Below, piece by piece: positions 57,102 through 64,000 of a stretch of 64,000 nt of DNA. Both the position numbers and the translations under genes were made by a program. The stretch comes from Ceratodon purpureus (taxonomy: Eukaryota; Streptophyta; Bryopsida; Pseudoditrichales; Ditrichaceae). How positions within the stretch are numbered: the stretch's first letter is position 1; each line of letters begins with the position of its first letter. Location of the stretch: NCBI GenBank assembly GCA_014871385.1, contig CM026426.1, forward strand, positions 82,193,566-82,257,565, written 5' to 3'. The notes below the pieces were generated by a model, which did not search any database, had not been told where the DNA came from, and saw nothing but the letters and a program-made list of their open reading frames with translations.

Positions 57102-59960
57102 TCAGTACCAATGTTGGTACTCTTGAACGATAGAGCTTGTTCTTTCTTTTATTCCACCATGTTGAGTGTGATGTTGATTAGCAACCTTGGCAGCATGATG
57201 CAATTTTTCCATTCCCTGGAAGACGTGGTCTTCTCGAAAGCACTTCTCATAAAGCCTTCCAAATGTGCAAATTTTTGTCCTAAAAGTCTCCCTTTGCTCT
57301 TGATCCAAGGAAAGCCCAACTAAATATGGGAACACTGTTTCCAACGCCTTCCACATTTTGACCCTCTCTAGGTATTGTCTCCTTGATCAAGAGTGTTATT
57401 TTCGGAGCGCAAGACATCCTTCCAAACTCGATCTTGCTCGGACAAAGTTGGAACATCCTAGCTGCAGTATCACTACTAACGGATGGTTTGATTGGAACGT
57501 TGTTGGAAGCACCACTAAAGGTTGGGTCCTTCATGATGCACATATTTCCGCCGTGATGTCCGGCTGTTGACAACGTCTTCTCCATATTCTCTATGGCTTG
57601 TTGTTGACGCTCTTCATTCTGCATGTTCCAAATGAACATAAAATGGAGGTAAAGAATCTTCTCCACCATCCTTGTTAGTGCATGCAAGGTACAAATATGC
57701 TTCCTCTTAAGTGGAATAGGTAGAATTGGACTCCATTGTGATCCAATGTCAATGGCAAGTGGCTTCTGCCAAATGTTACCAACAAATAAACCACCATGCC
57801 ATGTATGTTTTCTTCTTCTAGCCTCTGTAGCCGCATGTGTCACTGTTCCCACCACTTGTTTTATCAGCTCTTGATTGCAATATATGCATGAGTGTTTGGC
57901 ATTGACTCCATGTTTCAGTTTGTACAAGCACTTTATCGTCTTCATGTCTACAGACAAGTGCCATTCTACTTTGAAGTTGCCAACACCATCAACTATAAGC
58001 AATTGACCCTCTTCTTGTGCTTTGATGAGCGTAGGGAAGCTTGTTTGCTGGAACACCCACTGGAGTACTTCATGGGACTCCTTTGCAACCTCAAAGCATG
58101 GTATAGGCCAGATTTCTATTTCACATTGGGCGAAAAAATACCTCTCATGTGTTTTTGGTATGCTGGTGTCTAACGCACAATTCATTAGCATCAGACTCAC
58201 CCTTTCAAATTTCCTCTATTTAGAATCTCTGCTTCGTCCATCTTCAAGACAAATACCAAAGGCTTGTTTCCAACTTCTCCACATTTCATTAACTTGGATC
58301 GATTAGTTTAGAGGAAGTAATAACATTATCTAATGTGTTTCCATTATATTGGCATGGTATTTTAAAATTGAAGAGTATTCATCTTTGGTGGTGAATCCGT
58401 ACAACTTCACCATAGTCCTTTGCACAACCTCAATGTCAACAAACAAATTATTTTTCAATGTAAGAACAACTCATGATATGTTTGATTTCTTCTATTTTGC
58501 TCTTCCAATGGTGAGTGCAGCTTGCATTTCCAACTCCAGCGTACTTTCAATGTAGAAATGCTCACCAACAAGATCCTTCAACTTTGAATTCAGCTCTCTT
58601 TGCAACAAACTAACCTGCTCAGCACAAGTGCGTTTCAAACGAGGAGTTAGTTGGAAACAAGCATACACTTCGTTCCCAACAATGATTCACAAAATTCATG
58701 GACGTGACAACATATCTATTTAGTGTGACTAACAAGTAGTGGAGTCTAAGTGTTTCTAACACAGCATTTACATAATTCTTATGCCAAGGTTTTCAGCTTG
58801 TAGGTACCTTGTGTTAACCTGGAAGGACTGTTGGCTTCAAGCGCTTGTCAACAAGCTCCACTTGCCCTTTAATTGTCTTGAAGATCTCACCATATCCTTT
58901 GTAAGACACTCTAGTCATGTCACATGCTGCAAGTATTGCTTCTGATCCCAACTCCTCCCTAATTTATTCAAGGTAGTAGTTAGTCATGCTGGTTGCAGCA
59001 TCACTCTTTTGTGAACTTGACATAAACGCTAATGTCTCTCCCTTCAACTGTAGTTGTCCATTAATCTGTCCAGTCTCATTTTGGATATCCTTATTTCCAC
59101 ATAGCTGTTTCCTTTTTCTACACATTGTGTTTCCAACATGTATGTTTCCAACAACCACCGGATGCAACAAACGCCAAATCTTTGCCATACGAGCCCTTGC
59201 AGCGCTACCAGTCTTGGCTAAATCAGCAAGACCTTTGGATGCTCTACACTGTATTCCTACGTGAAAATTTGCAATCCGTTCTACCTTCCTCTGCATCTTT
59301 AGTAAGGCCTCTCTTGCTGCCATGAGTTCCTGCTCCAATTGCTAAGCAGCTTCTTCTCCCTGTTCCTTCGCAATCCTTAGGTTGATTTTGAAACCATCTT
59401 CAGTCCTTTGCAACTCTTCTTCAAGTGCTACATATCTGCAAATGAGTAGGTTGGATTCCCTCTTCAACGCTGCCATCTCTTCTACACCATGACCCCAACT
59501 ACTGTTGGCAACATCCAGTTCATCTATTAGCAACGCGAGGGATTCCTGAAGCTCTAGTGTTTTTCAAAAAGAATGCGCTTGTGCCTCTTCTACCTGCTGT
59601 TAGAAGCCCTCCACTTGATCACATGCGCTTACTAGGTGATTACAATACCCAAGGAGTCCAGAATTACCGTGAGAGAGAAATTCTAAGTAGCTTTTCAAAG
59701 TTTGAAAGGGTGGTGGCTTTCCCGTGAGAGAATCTTCTAGATAGAAGTTCCCATCCCAAGTTCACATGCGCTTACTAGATGATCAACATCGTTGGTTGCT
59801 CCTGAATCCCTCAATGCTGGAAACTCCAATCTAGTCCGTTGTATATCAATTTGAACACCCTTCCTGATAACATGTGCAAATGTATTCTTCAACACTGCAG
59901 CTGCTGTATACAAACTAACCTTTCCTATATTGGTGACATCTTGCTATGCCATATTCCTAG
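57102..59960 (-). pseudogene. Unrecognised repeat-family gene, copy 2
   Basis: Read downward from about 59960: an N-terminal part, coiled-coil segments (59533-58964), a VLPG segment near 58815, and a long intact frame at 58200-57280 that begins with MSLMLMNCALDTSIPKTHER, then has VEWHLSVDMKTIKC and CIYC (about 57965-57870), HICTLHALT (57695), a segment with SNNVPIKPS (57500), and, after a frame change near 57360, FQGMEKLHHAAK (57220-57180) and a final YQHWY. All motifs match copy 1 in order. The GMEK segment follows the preceding exon without the intron seen in copy 1. Several stops lie in the upstream half. No family name can be given; a transposon-encoded protein is likely because it is dispersed. 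Confidence 0.65.
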
Positions 59961-61290
59961 ACATGCAAAATACTTGAAAAAATACACCACTACTATAGCA
60001 ATACCATAACAAAACTACACCAAAACAATGTTCACTATCCAAACACACTTGGTTGTTCAAAATACACCAAGGTGGCAATTGTTGGAAACTCGCAAGGTCA
60101 AGGTGGCCAGGTCATCTAGCGGGAAAGAATGCCAAGAAGACTAGGTCACTATCATGTACAATTCAAGTACTATCATGTCAAACATTGGTTTCTAGTTTAC
60201 AGCATTCTATACCAAGGTTATTTGTAGTATTTTACGTGTTTTGGTACACTACTTGAACGGTTGCATAGACTATAAGACAATTTGCCGTTAATCAACTAAT
60301 AAATCAAGTGAAACCTCTTGCGACCAAGAGAGTAGCAAAATTGGCCTGGAATTTTTTGTTGAGATAAGAGAGATCAAGTACAGCTAATACAGACCAAGTG
60401 AAATCTATTGCGGACTCATCGGGTGTCGCCAAGAATATGAGTTCGGCGTGGCACCTAGAACTCACATCCATGGCGAACCCTAGCCTGATGTGGGATGCGG
60501 TGAACGTCAAATGTAGGAATCCAGTGCGGAGGGATGACATGGCATACACTGCCTACACCGGAGATGCAAACGGAGCAGAGTGCGTGGAAGGGGGAGGGAA
60601 TAATTATTTTCTTAAAATTTTCCTGAAATAAATTCACTAGATTGTGCAACTCCGAAGCACGACACGTGGATCGGAACTCAAATACCCGATATGGTGAGGC
60701 TTTGTGGTAGTGTGAACTAGGTTTTGGTAATTTCTTCGGCGGACGTGGAGGGTTAACCGAGGTAGAGTAAAAGCGGATGAAATTTGTGCACACAAAAATC
60801 AATAGAGTAACGGTAATTTTTTTAAAATGATAATCAAAAATCACAGAGTCCGGAAGAGCCGGTACATTGTGTACTCCGCAGATGTTGGGGAGATCTTGAA
60901 CTAAAATATGTACAATCTCCTACTAGTACTACAGACGTCCCTGTCGACTAATACTAAACTACATTTCACCAACTCAACATGTAAAGCCTAGAGACTATGA
61001 TATTTGCACACAAGCATTGCAGGGACTATAATCCTGCTCTTCAAAACTGCATTGACTGCTGGACACTACGTGTAGTGAGCCATACAGTATACATTCTTTC
61101 TATTTAGATATAAGTCAAAGCTCGTCGGGACGAAAAGCTGCCAGAGCATGTCGGACAAAGGGTTCCAGACTCAGCTGAAGCATGTACAAAAAAGAGTGAA
61201 ATAGCGGAGATAGAGAGTGAAGACAGAAGCTGAGGCGGCGATGTGGTGTACCTTGTCATGCTCGGTGCGCCTCGGCTATCCATAAGCCGT
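59961..61290. other. Spacer with short unassigned frames
   Basis: Minus-strand frames at 60304-60549 and 60455-60844 overlap in different phases and show no known motif. Nothing else stands out. Confidence 0.35.
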
Positions 61291-61763
61291 CACGTGGACA
61301 CAGCCGCTCCCTGTTGTCCACCTAGAACGGCTGGTTGCCTTGCGCTTGGAGGAGAGAACGGAGGTAATTCAGCTCCTCACAGGTGAGCGCCAACAGTCTT
61401 GACATGCGGAGCCTACGGTCAGTGATAGGAATGGCCATCCAGTAAGACTAGGAGAAGACGGTCCAATTGTAGCGCAACCGATACTCCTGGTATGTGCCCT
61501 TGCTCTCCTATGGGTGCCCCAGGTCGTGCTCGTAATCCCAGCGAGCTAGCTTCACCGCCGCGTACTCCGAACTGGCATCTATGATTTTGCGCCACTCCCG
61601 GCTGGTGAGCCTGGCATTCTCCACGTCCTCGATAGTGATCAAAACGGGTGGTGTCCACTCTCTTGCAGACGGGGCGAGTGTATCCCAATGGTTTAGTCCC
61701 TCCGCCATCCTCATCAGCAACAACTGAAGTATCATCTGGCATCATTTCACCCGACCACACCAT
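61290..61763 (-). pseudogene. Unknown ORF interrupted by three TAG stops
   Basis: One minus-strand frame (from about 61735, MILQLLLMRMAEGL) is protein-like to about 61290 and crosses TAG codons near 61510, 61448 and 61330. Segments include PPVLITIEDVENARLTSREW, YRLRYNWTVFS and LTCEELNYLRSLLQAQG. A different frame is open from 61763 to 61419 without stops but has a less protein-like composition, so I prefer the interrupted one. The family is unknown. Confidence 0.35.
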
Positions 61764-62306
61764 CGACGCAAACCACGGTTACTAATGCGACACAACAGCT
61801 CTACACAACAGAGAATGAAAGACCAAGTGACGGTGGTGGATAAGAAGGTCAAGTGCGAGCAGAAGATTTCGAGAGACAGCTAAACTGAAGACAGAGAAGA
61901 ATACGCATGCTGCTCTGGGAAAACACATAAATAACATTGGAAATGTGATACATAAGAGGGAGGGATCCAATGCACCACTAATAGACTTCTGCAAGCACGA
62001 TCCTACAGAATCGGAGAGGGTAGGTACTGTTAAATTAGAACAATATTCATGGGGGTGATACGCAAAACCTGTACAAATTGTGGCCAAAATTTACTGCCGA
62101 AATCACAGCAGTCGGGCATGAGTATGAGCGCTGCCCTCCCTAAGAAGCACTCCTGACGATGTCCCCTTGGCCAGGGTTCCCAAGATGCTGGACGCCAGAA
62201 GAAATCCTGCGTTGTATTAAAAAATTAGGAAGAATATTCATCGCTGTGTGAACATAAGGACCAAGTAAGTGTATCTGAAGCACATGATTGCAGAAAGTTA
62301 TAAACG
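61764..62306. other. Spacer
   Basis: No supported feature. A minus-strand frame at 61782-62087 has no recognisable content. Confidence 0.3.
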
Positions 62307-62780
62307 CTACTCTATAGTGAGCTTCCTAGGTAGCCAAGGATCACATCGACACATATATATGTAGGTGCAATTGATACCTCCACCATGATGTGTAAATGAC
62401 GTCTCCAAGGGTGTAGTACTCATGGAAATGATTCGCATCCTCTCATCCCGACCTGTCCTACAAAATCCATGATCATTTTCATGCATGGCTGTGATTTCAC
62501 AATTACATGATTGTAATTCACATAATCGGAAAATCAACGCCAATGGTAACAATGATGACACAGCCGAGGTATGCAAAATCACAAAATCGTACTCTCCTCT
62601 AAAATCAGTATTATGACTATGGACCATCTCGACAATAGACAAAATTAAAATTTCTAAATTTCTTGTAACCTGTAACTCGTAACCTAGGCTGGCACAGAGG
62701 AGTTGCAGAACCAGAACCATTCTATCATGTCCATATGCATAGATTACTGGATATAATCGTGACAGAATTGAAGGATGCAT
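62307..62780 (-). CDS. Hypothetical ORF, 157 aa
   Basis: An open frame from ATG 62780, fairly Leu/Ile/Cys-rich, ending at 62307. No domain, signal or homologue is recognisable and there is no supporting duplicate. It may be a chance frame. Confidence 0.2.
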   Translation of the reverse strand: MHPSILSRLYPVIYAYGHDRMVLVLQLLCASLGYELQVTRNLEILILSIVEMVHSHNTDFRGEYDFVILHTSAVSSLLPLALIFRLCELQSCNCEITAMHENDHGFCRTGRDERMRIISMSTTPLETSFTHHGGGINCTYIYMCRCDPWLPRKLTIE

Positions 62781-63176
62781 GGCATGGGTGGGGTTAAGTT
62801 TTATACCTTACTGTGGTCATGGACTTCAAGGCGGTGTTGAAAGTGCAATTCTCATGAGCTTGTCCCCATTCCGTACAACAGTGATATTTTGCGCTCCAGA
62901 TGTCTAATGGATGAGACTTGTATACGAGCGGCGAGCAGCGAGCAAAGAGCAGAGAGCGGAGATTTGGAGAGAAATTTGTTTATCATTATATTGTCCAGTT
63001 TCAAGGGCGCCAAGCACCTAGCTCATGGATATTTAAGTAGTGGCAATAGAAGGTCTCTTCCTCTTTGTTCATTCTCTTCTTGAAGCAAGTCCCTGAAAGA
63101 GCGTGTTTTGGCTATAGAAGATGTCGGGGATATTACTCTCTCACTTGGTGATGTTGTTGGCCCATTTCATCCATAT

Positions 63177-63587
63177 ATGGAGGTTGAGGGGGAAGATGAG
63201 GTGAAAAGGTGCAGTGAAGGGCATACTGGAAATGATGACGTTGATGTAGAATTAGACATGATAGGAGACCCTTTGGCTGTAGAAGAGCCAAGTGGTATCG
63301 TATTACTTGACGAGGAGCCGGTCGTGCCCTTGCCACCTCATGCATACTCCAAGTTTGGGAAGATTCCACCGGGGACTTATTCTAGGGAAGCATTGCAAGG
63401 AAAGAGAGAAGTTCGTCCATTGTTGAAACGTCCCCACCTAGGACAATTGCCAAGTGGGGAACAAACAATGAACGTCAATGTAGCTTGTCTTGTAGTACAA
63501 CTCGAGGTTGATAATTATGCTGAAAATGCAAGGGGAAACCTAAATGCTTTAAGTTCAAAGAAAAAAATGACTATTAATATATATTGA
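63177..63587 (+). CDS. Small acidic ORF of the SWIM-type repeat, copy B
   Basis: The first ATG in the frame is 63177; the frame is open further up, but copy A's upstream ATG is ATA here. The protein of about 136 residues is acidic at the N-terminus and has EEPVVPLPPH in the middle and KREVRPLLKRPH beyond it. Copy A's stop position is Leu here and its second stop is Gln, so this copy keeps the frame. Conservation of the frame between two copies suggests it once encoded a protein. It converges on the SWIM-finger ORF. The function is unknown. Confidence 0.5.
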   Translation: MEVEGEDEVKRCSEGHTGNDDVDVELDMIGDPLAVEEPSGIVLLDEEPVVPLPPHAYSKFGKIPPGTYSREALQGKREVRPLLKRPHLGQLPSGEQTMNVNVACLVVQLEVDNYAENARGNLNALSSKKKMTINIY

Positions 63588-63821
63588 TGGCATTGATACA
63601 ATGCAACTGTTAGTGGATACAATGTACAAAGGCCACTTTTCCAAAGTAAAAGCTATTGTTACAGAATGGAATGAATGTAAATGACAAAACCTTTATATTG
63701 AAATAGGCAATACGGGATTTGTATTGCTGAATCAGTACAAGGAAAATTCAATCACCTATGACAAAGCATCCCCATTAACCACCATCTACTATGAGAATAC
63801 CTGTCCAAAAAAGTATTTTGC

Positions 63822-64000
63822 CTACTTTTTTTTTGCCAAGGGGTGAGTCAAGATTCCACTCTCTATGACTACCTTGACCTCATTGAAATTAAAAGTAGGC
63901 GCATGGATGAAAGGGTCGGCGTCTGGGTCATGGATGCAGACCTTCATAAGGATGTAATAGAATTGCTTGCAATAGGAGAAATGAGTCCGTCCTCTGTACT
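63822..64000 (-). CDS. SWIM-type zinc finger C-terminus, copy B (partial)
   Basis: The minus-strand frame enters from the window end and stops at TAG 63822-63824. It reads FSYCKQFYYILMKVC, then DPFIHAPTFNFNEV and ESGILTHPLAKKK. This is the C-terminal part of a SWIM-finger protein of the Mutator/FAR1-associated kind. The ligand pair that should be C-x-H is C-x-Q here, so the histidine is lost. The CxC half of the finger lies beyond the window. Confidence 0.6.
   Translation of the reverse strand, partial: YRGRTHFSYCKQFYYILMKVCIHDPDADPFIHAPTFNFNEVKVVIESGILTHPLAKKK

Larger units (their letters stand above)
62914..64000 (+). repeat. Dispersed repeat, copy B (pairs with 16899-18740)
   Basis: The same order as copy A: a GAGCGG-rich head, a plus-strand small ORF, then a minus-strand SWIM-finger ORF. 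It lacks the 812-base segment of copy A. It runs off the window end. Confidence 0.85.

Noticed and set aside
1..64000. CRISPR arrays, bacterial operons or organelle DNA
   Set aside because: No regularly spaced repeats, no ribosome-binding-site-led gene clusters, and no recognisable organelle gene; introns and plant transposons show nuclear DNA.

Overview
This is a plant nuclear window of about 64 kb. It holds one clear host gene in a long tract of old, broken transposable elements. The plant assignment rests on the METTL14-type gene with plant MTB features, six GT-AG introns of 103-324 bases, and plant-type CACTA, hAT/DUF659, SWIM-finger and Myb/SANT-like transposon proteins. I cannot name the species. 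A seed-free land plant is possible, but that is only a guess.

The one intact gene is MTB, the METTL14-like partner subunit of the mRNA N6-adenosine methyltransferase, on the plus strand at 42849-50062. I placed seven exons; all splice sites are GT-AG and the reading frame stays open through every junction. The predicted protein is about 1950 residues, roughly twice the size I recall for Arabidopsis MTB, because of a very long charged N-terminal region. Its leader carries several short upstream ORFs, one ending directly against the MTB start codon.

Layout: 1-1.9 kb, broken plus-strand coiled-coil ORF; 3.6-6.8 kb, minus-strand unrecognised repeat family, copy 1; 7.3-15.3 kb, two-gene element with a plus-strand coiled-coil/RING-H2 gene and a convergent minus-strand hAT transposase between GC-rich arrays; 16.9-20.9 kb, SWIM-finger element, copy A; 21.6-23.5 kb, small minus-strand fragments and a tRNA-derived inverted repeat; 25.8-35.1 kb, CACTA element remains with divergent TNP2-like (minus) and second-ORF-like (plus) genes; 35.2-37.9 kb, truncated Ty3/gypsy-type element; 38-42 kb, AT-rich DNA with simple repeats; 42-50.5 kb, MTB; 50.9-52.0 kb, PIF/Harbinger-type ORF1 pseudogene; 52.2-56.3 kb, LINE fragment split by a solo LTR with a perfect 5-bp target duplication; 57.1-60.0 kb, repeat family copy 2; 61-63 kb, unplaced ORFs; 62.9-64.0 kb, SWIM element copy B, cut by the window end.

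The most interesting signals are the two-gene hAT element, in which an auxiliary RING-H2 gene converges on the transposase; the two diverged copies of an unrecognised family with a conserved DMKTIKC...CIYC core, one with an apparent intron the other lacks; and the two SWIM-element copies, each of which has lost a different zinc ligand. Nearly all element ORFs carry in-frame stops and frameshifts, so the elements here are relics. Everything is read by eye; no database search was possible.
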